A stretch of DNA of 64,000 bases from Actinomycetota bacterium (GTDB taxonomy: Bacteria > Actinomycetota > Actinomycetes > Mycobacteriales > Mycobacteriaceae). The stretch lies in the NCBI GenBank assembly GCA_018268465.1, contig JAFDWN010000004.1, positions 143,878 through 207,877 of the forward strand, in the 5' to 3' direction. Both the position numbers and the translations under genes were made by a program. Positions 52,779 to 61,857 of the stretch are shown piece after piece (position 1 is the first letter of the stretch; each line of letters begins with the position of its first letter). The notes beneath the pieces are model-generated. The model ran no database searches, was not told the origin of the DNA, and worked only from the letters and a program-made list of their open reading frames with translations.

Positions 52779-53394
52779 TCACCCCGCCGGAACCGAGGTG
52801 GGCACCGGGATGTGCAAGGCAAGTTGGCCGTCGGTGAGGACATCGAGCGCAGTGGCCCTGATCGGTGTCCGTGATCGGAGGCCGTCGGCCATGCGGCCCT
52901 CGCCGATCTCAACGTCGACGCCGTGGGGGAAACGCATGGTGGCCGCCGCCAGTGTGTTGGTCTGGCTGAACGTGGATTGCCATCGACCGTCGATCGACGT
53001 GTACGACTTGAGCGACGAAACTCGTTCTCCGCTGCGGTAAGCGGTCTGCTTCGGGGTCGGCACACTCAACGCCACATCGGTGCCTCCGGTGTCGTTGGCC
53101 AGCGAGCTCAGCAGATCGACGATTGCCGGCCCGCCGCGGCGGGCCGGCCGGACGGCGACACCCACCGCGGCCTCGGTGTAGAAGTCGATGTCGCAGACGT
53201 CGTAGCGGAAGAAGACGGCTGAGGTCAGTCCACCCCGGGATGACCTCCAGCGGCGCCAACTCTTTCGGCAGCCGGCGGCGGATCGCAACGCTGACCAGGC
53301 GACCGCCCGCCGACGCGGTGGCCGGCCGCGTGCGCGGCGGTGTCGGTATCTGGGCCGCGATGCGCACCCGGAAGCGCAAACTCTGTCGGGGCAC
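52779..53394 (-). pseudogene. acetoacetate decarboxylase-like gene, frameshifted
   Basis: Two overlapping minus-strand frames together make one protein of about 205 residues. From a GTG at 53394 (GGAGAGG ahead) the first frame gives PRQSLRFRVRIAAQIPTPPR and VAIRRRLPKELAPLEVIPG, then homology passes to the second frame at about 53225 with LTSAVFFRYDVCDIDFYTEA, AVGVAVRPARRGG and the rest to the stop at 52779. The whole resembles short acetoacetate-decarboxylase-family proteins. A single-base indel near 53215-53230 explains the break. A sequencing error is possible. Confidence 0.65.
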
Positions 53395-53463
53395 AGCCCT
53401 CTCCCGCAAATGGTGACCTCGGTTCAACCCCAAGAATTCCGACAACCAGCAAGGATGGAAGTC

Positions 53464-53622
53464 ATGCGAACGCTGATCCGACATAACTACGACCTCGTCG
53501 CCACCGCCAGCACCGCCGGCGTACTGCTCATCGTCCACGCACCCTGGCCGCTCTGGGCCGTCTGGGGCGGCATTCTCGCCTACCAGATCGGCAACCGGGC
53601 ACGCAACGGATGGGCCCGGTGA
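53464..53622 (+). CDS. small membrane protein
   Basis: 52 residues with one strong membrane helix (ATASTAGVLLIVHAPWPLWA) and probably a second, short hydrophobic segment (VWGGILAYQIG). It has AAGGATGGAAGTC before the ATG at 53464, a good ribosome-binding site, and overlaps the next small gene. Function unknown; N-terminus basic (MRTLIRHNYD). The two small genes lie alone between a pseudogene and a catabolic array, which suggests a remnant of a mobile segment. Confidence 0.6.
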   Translation: MRTLIRHNYDLVATASTAGVLLIVHAPWPLWAVWGGILAYQIGNRARNGWAR

Positions 53623-53861
53623 GCGCCAGGCCGAAGAAGCCGCCGCTGCTGCTGCTGAGCCTCGGGCAGGTCGAGGAGTACATGGGCCGGGAGCCGCGGT
53701 CATTCTCCAAAGTGAAGCTGCCGCCCCCGGATGCGATCATCGGGCCGATCAACGAGGACGGCAGCCCGGCCCGCGGCGCCGTGCGCGGCTGGTTCGTCGA
53801 GACGATCGACGCGTGGGCTGCCGAACGGCCTGGGCCCGGCCGCCCGCGTAAGGCGACCTAA
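53619..53861 (+). CDS. small excisionase/AlpA-like DNA-binding protein
   Basis: About 80 residues from the GTG at 53619 (GTGA overlap with the previous stop); an ATG at 53610 is an alternative. LLSLGQVEEYMGREPRSFSK, VKLPPPDAIIG and GAVRGWFVETIDAWAAERPG follow the pattern of AlpA/Xis-type helix-turn-helix proteins (recognition helix, then a beta hairpin, then the GW..ETIDAW helix). Such proteins occur on prophages and integrative elements. No integrase or att site is visible, and the next 200 bases (53862-54064) hold no gene. Confidence 0.6.
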   Translation: MSARPKKPPLLLLSLGQVEEYMGREPRSFSKVKLPPPDAIIGPINEDGSPARGAVRGWFVETIDAWAAERPGPGRPRKAT

Positions 53862-54064
53862 TACGGCCTTACGAAGCCAGGAGCGCCCACCACGGCACGA
53901 CTGTCACCGGTATCCCCGCGACTCGCACCGCCTGGCCATCTCGGGATTGTTATCGATCCGCTGAGAAAGCCGCCGCCCAACCTTCGCAGTTCCTTGCTGC
54001 GCCGGCTCGGTGGGGCGCCCTCTGCAGCGGATTAGCGGAACCGAATAGGTCGCGGATACGGATA

Positions 54065-55534
54065 TCAGGACAACGTGACGCCGACGCGGCGGGCGAGTTT
54101 GGTAGCGAGGATGTACGGCGTGGCACCGAAAGGCCATTGCGAGACAATTTTTCCGGTGTCAGCGCGGAAGTAGTTGTTGGCGGTAGCCCACACGGTCTTG
54201 GCCAGTTGCGCCTGGATCAGCTCGTTGAAGATGACGAAGGCTGAGCGGCGCACGTCGATCGCGGTCTTGCCGGTCTTGGTGGCCTTGGAGATTAGGCCGG
54301 CGGCAAATGCAGCCTGGGCTTCGTAGAACGATACGAGCGGTACCGAGTTGGTGTTGGGCCCGTACATGATGAAGAAGTTGGGGAACCCCGGCACCATCAT
54401 ACCCAGCAGGGCTTCGGGTTCACCTTTCCATGTCTGGCGCAGGTTGGCCCCCCCGCGGCCATACACCTCGTAGTTACCCAGGTAATTGGCTGCATCGAAA
54501 CCGGTTGCCATGACTATGATGTCGAGGCTGTGCTCGTCACCGTTAGCGTCGACGGCGCCGGTGCGGGTCAGGCCCTTGACGCCGTGGGGCACCAGTGTCA
54601 CCCTGGGGCTGCGCAGCGCGGCATAGTAGGTGTCGCTGAGTACGGTGCGTTTGCCTTCGAAGGCGAATTTGGGGGTGGCCAGTTCCATCAGGTCGGGCCG
54701 TGAAGCAAGTTCGCGCCGCAGGAAGGCCAGCGACTTGGCGTGGCGGCGCTTGTGGTCTCGGCCGCCTTCTCGGGCGTGTCCGGATCCCAGCTGGCGGAGA
54801 TCGTATTCGAGGAACAGACGGTAGCGCCGCCACGCGTATACCAGGGGATTGCGGTTGAGCCGGCGCTCACGGGCGGTGAAGTCGCGGCTTTCCTTGGGCA
54901 GGATCCAGTTCGGTTCCAGTTGGAAGATCTTGACCTCGGAGGCCACCTTTTCGGCCTCGGTGACGATCTGAACGGCCGAGGATCCGGTCCCCACGACGGC
55001 GACCGACTTACCCGTCATGTCCAGACCGTCGAGCCAGCGCGACGTATGGCACATGGCGCCTTCGAAGTCGTTGTCGTCGCGCGCGAACGGTGGCAATAGA
55101 GGGATGTTGAGGAATCCGACGGCGCTGATCACGGCGGTGAACACGCCATGATCCGCGCCCGAGGAGGTGGTGACCGTGTACGTGTGATCAGCGTCGGACC
55201 AGGACACGTCCTGGACGGATTCGTTGAACTCCATCCGGCGTGGCAGATCCCATTTTGTGGCCACGCCTTCGAGATAGCCGAGCAGCTCGTGCCAGTCGGC
55301 GTGGGTGCGGGTCCAGTCGTGGCGTTCGAAGGAGAAGGAATAGATGTGAGATTCGAGGTCGACTTCTGCGCCGGGATAGCGGTTGTGCCACCAGGTTCCG
55401 CCCAGTCCGGGAGCTTGCTCGAAGATGGTGAAGTCCTCGATGCCTTTCTTGCACAGTGCTACGGCGGCCGCGATGCCGCTGAAGCCGGCGCCGATGATCG
55501 CCACGCGGGGCGTCGGTCGAGCGTGTGCGTTCAT
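54065..55534 (-). CDS. Baeyer-Villiger-type flavin monooxygenase
   Basis: 489 residues. The FAD motif VAIIGAGFSGIAAAVAL is at the N-terminus, GGTWWHNRYPGAEVDLES follows, the BVMO fingerprint FxGxxxHxxxW appears exactly as FEGAMCHTSRW near residues 158-168, and the NADPH motif is VAVVGTGSSAVQIV. The C-terminal ATGFDAANYLGNYEVYGRGG matches the family. It should convert a ketone to an ester or lactone with NADPH and O2. ATG at 55534 has AAGGAGAACATCG ahead. It is preceded by a 123-base AT-rich gap, so it has its own promoter although it belongs to the catabolic array; a downstream esterase-type hydrolase would open the product. Confidence 0.92.
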   Translation of the reverse strand: MNAHARPTPRVAIIGAGFSGIAAAVALCKKGIEDFTIFEQAPGLGGTWWHNRYPGAEVDLESHIYSFSFERHDWTRTHADWHELLGYLEGVATKWDLPRRMEFNESVQDVSWSDADHTYTVTTSSGADHGVFTAVISAVGFLNIPLLPPFARDDNDFEGAMCHTSRWLDGLDMTGKSVAVVGTGSSAVQIVTEAEKVASEVKIFQLEPNWILPKESRDFTARERRLNRNPLVYAWRRYRLFLEYDLRQLGSGHAREGGRDHKRRHAKSLAFLRRELASRPDLMELATPKFAFEGKRTVLSDTYYAALRSPRVTLVPHGVKGLTRTGAVDANGDEHSLDIIVMATGFDAANYLGNYEVYGRGGANLRQTWKGEPEALLGMMVPGFPNFFIMYGPNTNSVPLVSFYEAQAAFAAGLISKATKTGKTAIDVRRSAFVIFNELIQAQLAKTVWATANNYFRADTGKIVSQWPFGATPYILATKLARRVGVTLS

Positions 55535-55596
55535 CGATGTTCTCCTTGCAGATGATGGGAGCCGGTCGTCCGGCAATAAAAGTGCTATAGGTAGAG

Positions 55597-55612
55597 TCTT
55601 TAAATCTTTAAT
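55597..55612 (-). promoter_or_regulatory. AT-rich promoter region of the monooxygenase gene
   Basis: Two adjacent octamers TCTTTAAA and TCTTTAAT (plus-strand reading) lie 63-78 bases before the monooxygenase ATG in an AT-rich island (55575-55620). The same TCTTTAAA occurs at 63943-63950 upstream of the operon's first gene. The shared words point to common control; the factor is unknown. Confidence 0.45.
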
Positions 55613-55657
55613 TGTGTTGCCAACGGCCGCGCGCAATCGATGCCGTGGCGGGCGCTG

Positions 55658-56383
55658 CTATTTGATTTGCGCGGTCCAGCCGCCGTCGACGATGAGGTCG
55701 GCGGCGGTAATGAACGACGCACGCTCTGAGAGCAGAAATGCGATGGCGTTGGCGATGTCCTCCGGCAGTCCGAGACGTCGCAGCGGGGTGCGCTCCTCCA
55801 TGTTGGTGCGCCGAGCCGGGTTCTGCTCATATAGCGGGGCGATCATCGGAGTCAGGATGGCACCTGGACATACGGTGTTGACGCGGATGCCTTCGGGACC
55901 GAGATGGATTGCCAGGCTGCGGCTGAGCGACACCACCGCGGCCTTGCTGACCTGGTATGCGTCGAGCGGGCTGTCCATGCCGCGCACACCGGCGGTGCTG
56001 GCGACGTTGACGATGGCCTTACCTTCGCCGCGGCGCAGCAGCGGCACTGCAGCGGTGGTGAGGTGGCGCAGCGCGTGCAGGTTGACCCCAAGGGTGAGGT
56101 CCCAGATGCGCTCCTCGGTGTCGAGCACCGACCCATCGAGGTCAAACATGGCCAGACCGGCGGCGTTGACCAGATAGTCCAGCCCCGATTCGAAGGGCGC
56201 CAGGAGGTCCGCGAAATCGTCGGCCAGCAGGTCGAAAGACATATAGTCCACGACCGCAGGCAGATCTTCAGGCCTGGGTTTGACGTCGGTGCCCAAGACC
56301 TGGATGCCGTCGGCAGCCAGGCGCGCGGCCGTGGCCAGTCCGATACCGCCGCCGGCGCCGGTGACCAATGCGGTGCGGGTCAT
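55658..56383 (-). CDS. short-chain dehydrogenase/reductase
   Basis: 241-residue NAD(P)-dependent SDR. TGAGGGIG near residue 9 is the cofactor glycine motif, VNAAGLA the NAG motif, VNVASTAGV and DAYQVSKAA hold the Ser and the Tyr-x3-Lys catalytic set, and ITAADLIVDGGW ends the fold. It is likely an alcohol dehydrogenase that delivers the ketone to the adjacent Baeyer-Villiger enzyme, or an acyl/3-oxo reductase. ATG at 56383 overlaps the esterase gene stop (ATGA); ORF extensions upstream lie within the esterase. Confidence 0.9.
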   Translation of the reverse strand: MTRTALVTGAGGGIGLATAARLAADGIQVLGTDVKPRPEDLPAVVDYMSFDLLADDFADLLAPFESGLDYLVNAAGLAMFDLDGSVLDTEERIWDLTLGVNLHALRHLTTAAVPLLRRGEGKAIVNVASTAGVRGMDSPLDAYQVSKAAVVSLSRSLAIHLGPEGIRVNTVCPGAILTPMIAPLYEQNPARRTNMEERTPLRRLGLPEDIANAIAFLLSERASFITAADLIVDGGWTAQIK

Positions 56384-57318
56384 CGGCGCACCGAGTTCAA
56401 TGCGGCGGCGAGCCGCGCACCGGCGAAAGTCATCGCGGCCGATGCAGTGGGAAACACTTCGTCGAGGCCGAAGAAGCCGTGCACCATGCCTGGGGTCTGG
56501 TGGGTCTGCACCTGCACTCCGGCAGCGGCAAGTGCAGCCGCGTACAACTCGCCCTGTGGGCGGATCGGGTCGCATTCGGCCAAGATGACGGTTGTGTCTG
56601 GCAGCCCGGCCAGGTCGGCGTCGAGTATGTTGACGCGCGGGTCGGTCGCCGCATCGGAGCTGGGCAGGTAGTTGTCCTGATGCCATTGCAGTTCGTCGCG
56701 CTCGAGCATGACGCCGTCGTAATCGGGATCCATGCCGCGGGCGAGATCGGTGGTAGTCACCGGGTAGATCAGCAATTGGTGGCGCAGGGCCGGAGCGCCG
56801 GTATCGCGGGCATGCAACGCGACCGCCCCGGCTAGGTTGCCGCCGGCGCTGTCACCGGCGACGGCGAGGTGGCTGCCGTCGACATCGAGTCCCGATGCCG
56901 GGTCTGCGGCCCACTCCAGTGCGTCGATGGCGTCGTTGACCGCGGTGGGGAACGGTGTTTCGGGGCCGCGGCGGTAACCGACGGACAGCACTGCGCTGCC
57001 GGAGGCGTTCGCCAGCATCCGGGTAGCCACGTCGTGGGAGTCGATGCTGCCCAGCAGCCAGCCGCCACCGTGGTAGTAGACCGTCAGCGGGAGGACAGCG
57101 CTTTCCTCGGCGGGTAGGAAGAGCCGGCCGGGGATGATCTGGCCATCACGGGTGGGGATCGTGATGTCGATGACGCGGTGCACATGCGGCTTTGCCAATG
57201 CGCTGAAGGTGTGTTCGAAGTTCTGCCGGGCGGTCGCGACGGGCAGCAGGTGGGCGTTGGGGCGGCCCGATTTCTTGGCGTCGTCGAGCATCTGCTGAGC
57301 TTTCGGGTCAATCGGCAT
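56380..57318 (-). CDS. HSL-family alpha/beta hydrolase (esterase)
   Basis: 312-residue cytosolic esterase of the hormone-sensitive-lipase family. The oxyanion motif is YYHGGGWLLG, the nucleophile motif GDSAGGN, and the acid and His are expected in AECDPIRPQGELYA and GMVHGFFGL. It probably opens an ester or lactone made by the nearby monooxygenase. ATG at 57318 begins MPIDPKAQQMLDDAKK, the usual N-terminus of this subgroup. Lies between SDR and glutamine-synthetase genes in the array. Confidence 0.9.
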   Translation of the reverse strand: MPIDPKAQQMLDDAKKSGRPNAHLLPVATARQNFEHTFSALAKPHVHRVIDITIPTRDGQIIPGRLFLPAEESAVLPLTVYYHGGGWLLGSIDSHDVATRMLANASGSAVLSVGYRRGPETPFPTAVNDAIDALEWAADPASGLDVDGSHLAVAGDSAGGNLAGAVALHARDTGAPALRHQLLIYPVTTTDLARGMDPDYDGVMLERDELQWHQDNYLPSSDAATDPRVNILDADLAGLPDTTVILAECDPIRPQGELYAAALAAAGVQVQTHQTPGMVHGFFGLDEVFPTASAAMTFAGARLAAALNSVRR

Positions 57319-57358
57319 GAAGTGTCCTCTTCTTCGGGTGGGATCGCCGGTGGGCGGG

Positions 57359-58738
57359 TTAGACACGTTCGTAGTAACGGCGGGTTTCCCAGTCGGTGAC
57401 GGTGTGAGAGTCGAAGGCCACCAGTTCGCTGCGCGCAGAGGCGAGCAGGTGCTCGAACACCTCGTCGCCGAAGGCGGCACGTACCATCTTGCAATCGGCA
57501 AAGCGTTGCAGCGCATCGTGCATCGACGTCGGCACCACTGTCACGGCGTCGTTGGTCCAGGCGTTGCCGGCGAAGATATCCGGTGCGGGCAGTTGGCGTT
57601 CGAGCCCGTCCAAGCCCGCAGCGATGGTGGCCGAGTAGGCGTAATAGGGGTTGACGTCTCCGCCGGGAATCCGGTTCTCGACACGGTAGGACGGCCCATG
57701 TCCGACCAGCCGGAAGGCGCACGAGCGGTTGTCATTGCCGAGTGCGATCGCGGTTCCGGCGAACTGGTCGGGCTTAAATCTCTTGTAGGAGTTTATGGTT
57801 GGCGCGAACATCAGGGTTGCATCGGCGGCGTGGGCGAGCTGGCCGGCGACGAAGGATCCGAACTTTTCCGACATCCCCCCATCGCCGGCTTCAGACCAGC
57901 ACATGCTGGTCTCGTCCTCGATGGACCACATGCTCACGTGCAGGTGGCACGAGGAACCGACTTCGTCGATCTTGGGTTTGGCCATGAACGTGACGGTCAG
58001 GTCGGCAGCGTGCGCGAGTTGTTTGACGCCGTATTTGAACAGGACATGACGGTCGGCCATATCGAGGGTGTCGCAAAAGTCCAAGGTGATTTCCTGCTGC
58101 CCCAAACCCCATTCGGGTTTCGACGATTCGACCGGCACACCGAATCCGGGCATCTGGTTGCGGATTCGTTCGATGAACCAGTCGTCGCGGCCCGATTGCA
58201 CCATCTGGTAGTCAGACCGGTAGTCCGAGAGCATTTTCAGGTTCTGGTAGCCGAGATCCCAGGCCTGGCGCGGCGGGGTGGATGCGAGGAAGAACTCCAG
58301 TTCGGAGGCGAACTTGAACTGCAGTCCGAGATTGCGGGCCCGTTCGATCTGGCTGCGCAGAATGGTGCGCGGCGCGACCGCGAGCATGACGTCGCGATGT
58401 TGTTCGTAGGCGTCGCACAAGACCAGTGCAACGTGCGGCTCCCACGGTACTCGGCGCAGTGTGCGCAGGTCCGGTACGAGCCGGATGTCGGCCCAGCCAT
58501 TGGCGGCGTTGGACACCGGGAGATCGAGCGGGTGCATTTCCAGGTCCACGGCAAAAATGAAGCTGCTGGCGTTGATGCCCTCACCCGACAGTCCCAGTGA
58601 GCGAAAGGCGTTGACGGTCAATCTCTTTCCCACCAGCCGGCCGTAGGGGTCGGGGGCAGCGCAGACAACGGTGTTGATTTGTCCGGCATCGACGAGTTCG
58701 TCGAATTCGGCCAGGCCAAGCAGGCTCTCGGTGGTCAT
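57359..58738 (-). CDS. glutamine synthetase-family ligase (first copy)
   Basis: 459 residues. The N-terminal beta-grasp part has DPYGRLVGKRLTVNAF; the catalytic domain shows KFASELEFFL, GLGQQEITLDF, MAKPKIDEVGSSCHLHVSM (the metal-binding His), TINSYKRF and YRVENRIPGGDVNPYYAYSA. It belongs with the GlnT/PuuA-like group that joins glutamate to amines, not with the housekeeping GlnA. The early FAVDLEMHPLDLPVSNAANG is group-specific. ATG at 58738 overlaps the upstream ligase stop (ATGA). Paired with a second copy, it may make a heteromeric enzyme or two sequential ones. Confidence 0.9.
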   Translation of the reverse strand: MTTESLLGLAEFDELVDAGQINTVVCAAPDPYGRLVGKRLTVNAFRSLGLSGEGINASSFIFAVDLEMHPLDLPVSNAANGWADIRLVPDLRTLRRVPWEPHVALVLCDAYEQHRDVMLAVAPRTILRSQIERARNLGLQFKFASELEFFLASTPPRQAWDLGYQNLKMLSDYRSDYQMVQSGRDDWFIERIRNQMPGFGVPVESSKPEWGLGQQEITLDFCDTLDMADRHVLFKYGVKQLAHAADLTVTFMAKPKIDEVGSSCHLHVSMWSIEDETSMCWSEAGDGGMSEKFGSFVAGQLAHAADATLMFAPTINSYKRFKPDQFAGTAIALGNDNRSCAFRLVGHGPSYRVENRIPGGDVNPYYAYSATIAAGLDGLERQLPAPDIFAGNAWTNDAVTVVPTSMHDALQRFADCKMVRAAFGDEVFEHLLASARSELVAFDSHTVTDWETRRYYERV

Positions 58739-60012
58739 TGGTGCTCCAGGTGGCGGTTGAGTTCCCAAGTGGTGATGGTGTGGCTGAGCCAGCGGTCGTA
58801 GCGCTGCGCCTCGGCGCGGCGGGTTTCGGCATAGGAGCCGCAGAACGGCTTGCCCAGCAACTGCGCCGCCCAGGCCGAATCTTCGAATGCGCTGACGGCG
58901 TGGTGCAAGTCGGCCGGCAGGTGCGCGGCGGTCTGTCCGGCCTCGGGCAGCGTGAGTCGTTCGGTGAGCCCGTGCAGACCGGCGGCCAGTACCGCCGCGG
59001 CGACCAGATACGGGCTGGCATCAGCGCCGGGGCGGCGATGTTCGACACGCGCGGAGACGGCGTCGTTGAGGATGACCCGGCAGGCGGCGCTGCGGTCGTC
59101 GTGTCCCCAGGCGGCTACGGCCGGGGTGAACATTGCCGGGTCGATCCGCTTGAACGAGTTGACGTAGGGGTTGAGCATCGCCACCGTGTCGGGCATGCCG
59201 GTCAGCAGCCCGGCGAGGTAGTGACGGCCTTGCTCGGACAGGGCACGCCCGCCGTCGGAGAAGACGTTGACGCCATCGCGCGTCAGGCTGGAGTGCACAT
59301 GCCCGCCGGCACCGGACTTGTCGGCGAACGGCTTGGCCATGAAGCTGGCATGCAGTCCGCGTTCGGCGCAGAGGTCGCGCAGGTACTGGCGCGCGCGTAC
59401 CGCGTGGTCGGCGGCCTGCAGCGCGGGGGCGGGCGCGAGGGTGAACTCGAAAAAGCCCGGCCCCAGTTCAGCGTGGAACATCTCCACGGTGATGCCGACG
59501 GCATCCATGCGGTTGATGAACTCGGTGGCCAGCGCGTCCACGGCGGATGAACGGGTGAGGCTGTAGGCATTTTCGGTGCCGCCGAACGGGCGGCGTTGCC
59601 CGGTGGCGTCGATGCCGTCGAACAGCCACAGTTCGTATTCGAAGCCCAGCACCGGGGCCAGTTCGTGGTCGGTATAGCCGGCCAGTAGGCGCTGCAGGGT
59701 GTGGCGGGGGGACATCTCGATGGGCTGGCCGTCGGTTCCTGCCAGGTCGGCGATCACGGCGTCGGTGTCCGGGCGCCAGGGCAGCACGACGCGGGTGCTC
59801 TCGTCGGGGATCAGCTGCGCGTCGGGATAGCCATTGCCTGCGTTGCTGAAGGGAGTGTCGGTGACTTCATCGGTCACCGACAGTCCGTAGAGGATGGTGC
59901 ACATCGCCAGCTTCGCGCCCGGCTGGGTTTTGGTGGAGCGCACCAGTTTTCCGCGCACCCCGAGGTCGTAATCGGGAATCTCCAGTTGCGTCATCGCCGC
60001 ACGGTCAGTCAT
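58735..60012 (-). CDS. glutamine synthetase-family ligase (second copy)
   Basis: 425 residues, clearly homologous to the neighbouring copy but not close in sequence. Key parts: VLGFEYELWLFDG (first metal Glu), AELGPGFFEFTLAPAP, MAKPFADKSGAGGHVHSSL (metal-binding His), NPYVNSFKRID and RVEHRRPGADASPYLVAAA. A gamma-glutamylation role on an amine substrate is inferred, as for PuuA, IpuC or gamma-glutamylanilide synthase TdnQ. ATG at 60012; only AAAGG at a distance precedes it, and the upstream gene overlaps by eight bases, so translation is coupled. Adjacent to the unknown Cys-rich protein. Confidence 0.9.
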   Translation of the reverse strand: MTDRAAMTQLEIPDYDLGVRGKLVRSTKTQPGAKLAMCTILYGLSVTDEVTDTPFSNAGNGYPDAQLIPDESTRVVLPWRPDTDAVIADLAGTDGQPIEMSPRHTLQRLLAGYTDHELAPVLGFEYELWLFDGIDATGQRRPFGGTENAYSLTRSSAVDALATEFINRMDAVGITVEMFHAELGPGFFEFTLAPAPALQAADHAVRARQYLRDLCAERGLHASFMAKPFADKSGAGGHVHSSLTRDGVNVFSDGGRALSEQGRHYLAGLLTGMPDTVAMLNPYVNSFKRIDPAMFTPAVAAWGHDDRSAACRVILNDAVSARVEHRRPGADASPYLVAAAVLAAGLHGLTERLTLPEAGQTAAHLPADLHHAVSAFEDSAWAAQLLGKPFCGSYAETRRAEAQRYDRWLSHTITTWELNRHLEHQ

Positions 60013-61087
60013 GGCTGTCGCCTTTCGTGGCTTGGGAGCGCACGGGCGGCCGGCGCGAGGGGTCGCGGCCGACGCGTTCATAGATGCGGTCGGGGATGTC
60101 GGCTGGGTCGTGGTAGACCCACCAGGTGCAGGTACTTGTCGGTGCATCGGGGGTCCAGGTGGGCGCGTCGATGACGCGGGTTGGGTAGCCGATGCGGTCG
60201 ATGGGCATGACTTCGTTGAGTTGGCAGCAGTGCACGCAGTAGGAGCAGATGCCGATGGTGTTCCAGGCCCAGTCGTGTGCCTCGGTGGTGACCGCGAAAT
60301 TGAACGGCGCACCGGCGCGGGGTTGGTCTGCGGTGATTCGGCCGTCCACCGATCGACCTCCGGATCCGCAGGGTGCGAAGCGAAAACCGGTGCGGTCGGG
60401 TTCGTTGACGATCTCGATGTCGCCCTGGCGCCCGGTGCCGGTCAGGTGGGCGTGGAAGCCATCGACGATGGCCACCATGAGCTGGTGAGCGGAGTCCGGC
60501 CAGGGTTGGTTGGCCGGCGCATAGCGGCGGGCATGGATGTCGTACCAGTCGGCCATGAGGAAGTCCCAGAGCGCACCGAGGCTGTCCTCGCCGACCAGTC
60601 GTACTGCGATGTCGATCAGGCCGGATACGCGGTCGACGGCGCGGTCGTGGATGCTCAGCCAGATGGTGCGGGCGTTTTCGATGGCTGAGGGGGCATCGTC
60701 GGCGCCGCCACAGCAGGCCGCGGCGGCATTGCCGACGGCGGTGGTGAAGGCCGGCCATTCGGCCTGGATGCCGTCCATGGCCCGATCTCCGATCAGGGCT
60801 CGCAGGTGCGCAGTGGCGGCCTCGATGTCAGCCACCGCCACCCCCTGTGCGGCGATCCAGTCGCAGGTCGCCCCGGGCCAGCGCTGGTAGATGTCGCGCA
60901 GCTCATCGGCTTCGAGCACGGCGACCTCGACCAGTTCGGCCGCGCCGGGTCCGTCACCGGCGGCGAGTCGTTCTGCGGCAGCGCGGAAAGTGCCTTTGGC
61001 CAACTCATCCCAGGTCCCCTGTCGGGCTGGCCGTCCGAGAGCAGGCTCGTATCCGACAGGAGCAGACGAGGTGTCGTGAGTGGTCAT
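60005..61087 (-). CDS. unknown 360-aa protein with C-terminal Cys cluster
   Basis: No family recognised. The first two-thirds are helical (TWDELAKGTFRAAAERLAAG, LRDIYQRWPGATCDW, LGALWDFLMADWYDIHARRY), and the last third is beta-like with WNTIGICSYCVHCCQLNEV, containing four Cys in seven residues followed by MPIDRIGYPTRVIDAP and TWWVYHDPADIPD. The Cys cluster could bind Zn or Fe or act as a thiol catalyst. A loose resemblance to L-2-amino-thiazoline-4-carboxylate hydrolase Cys-rich regions is noted but not trusted. ATG at 61087 overlaps the upstream SDR stop (ATGA). It is always flanked here by the ligases and SDRs, so it must serve the same pathway. Confidence 0.75.
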   Translation of the reverse strand: MTTHDTSSAPVGYEPALGRPARQGTWDELAKGTFRAAAERLAAGDGPGAAELVEVAVLEADELRDIYQRWPGATCDWIAAQGVAVADIEAATAHLRALIGDRAMDGIQAEWPAFTTAVGNAAAACCGGADDAPSAIENARTIWLSIHDRAVDRVSGLIDIAVRLVGEDSLGALWDFLMADWYDIHARRYAPANQPWPDSAHQLMVAIVDGFHAHLTGTGRQGDIEIVNEPDRTGFRFAPCGSGGRSVDGRITADQPRAGAPFNFAVTTEAHDWAWNTIGICSYCVHCCQLNEVMPIDRIGYPTRVIDAPTWTPDAPTSTCTWWVYHDPADIPDRIYERVGRDPSRRPPVRSQATKGDSHD

Positions 61088-61857
61088 GTCAGCTGGAACC
61101 CTCCGTCGACGCGCAGATCGGTGCCGGTGATGTAGGCGGCTTGGTCCGACAGCAGAAACGCCACGGCGTGGGCAACGTCGGCGGCGGTGGCGAACCGTCC
61201 CGCGGGCACGCGGGCGGCCAGCGCCGAGGGCAGGGCGGTGGTGTCGCCGTGCGCGGCCGCCATCGGGGTGGCAACGAAACCAGGAGAGACACTGTTGACG
61301 CGTACGCCATCGCCGGCCAGGGCACGCGCGGCCGACTGGGTGAGCATGCGCAGTCCAGCCTTGGAGGCGGCGTACTGCGGGGTCGGGTCGGGATCGGACA
61401 GCGCGATCACCCGGTCCGCTTCGATGGAGGTGATGTTGACGACCGCGGCCGCCGGTGCCCGGCGCAGCGCGGGAGTGAGGATATCGATGAGGTGGTAGGC
61501 GCCGACAAGATTGATTTCCAGACATCGCAGCCATGTTTGGCGATCGACCCTGCTGAACCCGGTGTTGTCGAGTATGCCCGCACAGTTGACCAGGTAGGCG
61601 ACCGTGTCCGTCGCAGCGCCCGCCTCGGCGATCCGCTGGGCCAGATCAGGGTCGCGGATGTCCGCGGCGACCGCCACCTGCAGGTCGGCGGGCAGGTCGG
61701 GGTGCAGCGCCGGGCTCCGCAGGTCGAGGGCGATCGTGCGCACCCCGGCAGCCATCAACATCGATGCGACGGCCGCGCCGATGCCCGATGCGGCACCCGT
61801 CACGACCGCATCACCTCCGCTGAAGGTAAGCCGGAGATGGGCGGGAGCGGCGGCCAT
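61084..61857 (-). CDS. short-chain dehydrogenase/reductase (second of array)
   Basis: 257 residues. Glycine motif VVTGAASGIGAAV, VNCAGIL, catalytic VNITSIEADR and PQYAASKAGLRM, and a typical C-terminal ITGTDLRVDGGFQLT. NAD(P)-dependent oxidoreductase; substrate unknown. ATG at 61857 shares its A with the stop of the DUF1116 gene, and the gene ends in an ATGA overlap with the Cys-rich protein gene. It has an unusual N-terminal extension of about 15 residues (MAAAPAHLRLTFSGGD) before the Rossmann fold. Confidence 0.88.
   Translation of the reverse strand: MAAAPAHLRLTFSGGDAVVTGAASGIGAAVASMLMAAGVRTIALDLRSPALHPDLPADLQVAVAADIRDPDLAQRIAEAGAATDTVAYLVNCAGILDNTGFSRVDRQTWLRCLEINLVGAYHLIDILTPALRRAPAAAVVNITSIEADRVIALSDPDPTPQYAASKAGLRMLTQSAARALAGDGVRVNSVSPGFVATPMAAAHGDTTALPSALAARVPAGRFATAADVAHAVAFLLSDQAAYITGTDLRVDGGFQLT

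Noticed and set aside
53862-54064. Small ORFs in the gap before the monooxygenase gene
   Set aside because: They lack ribosome-binding sites and resemble shadows in GC-rich sequence.
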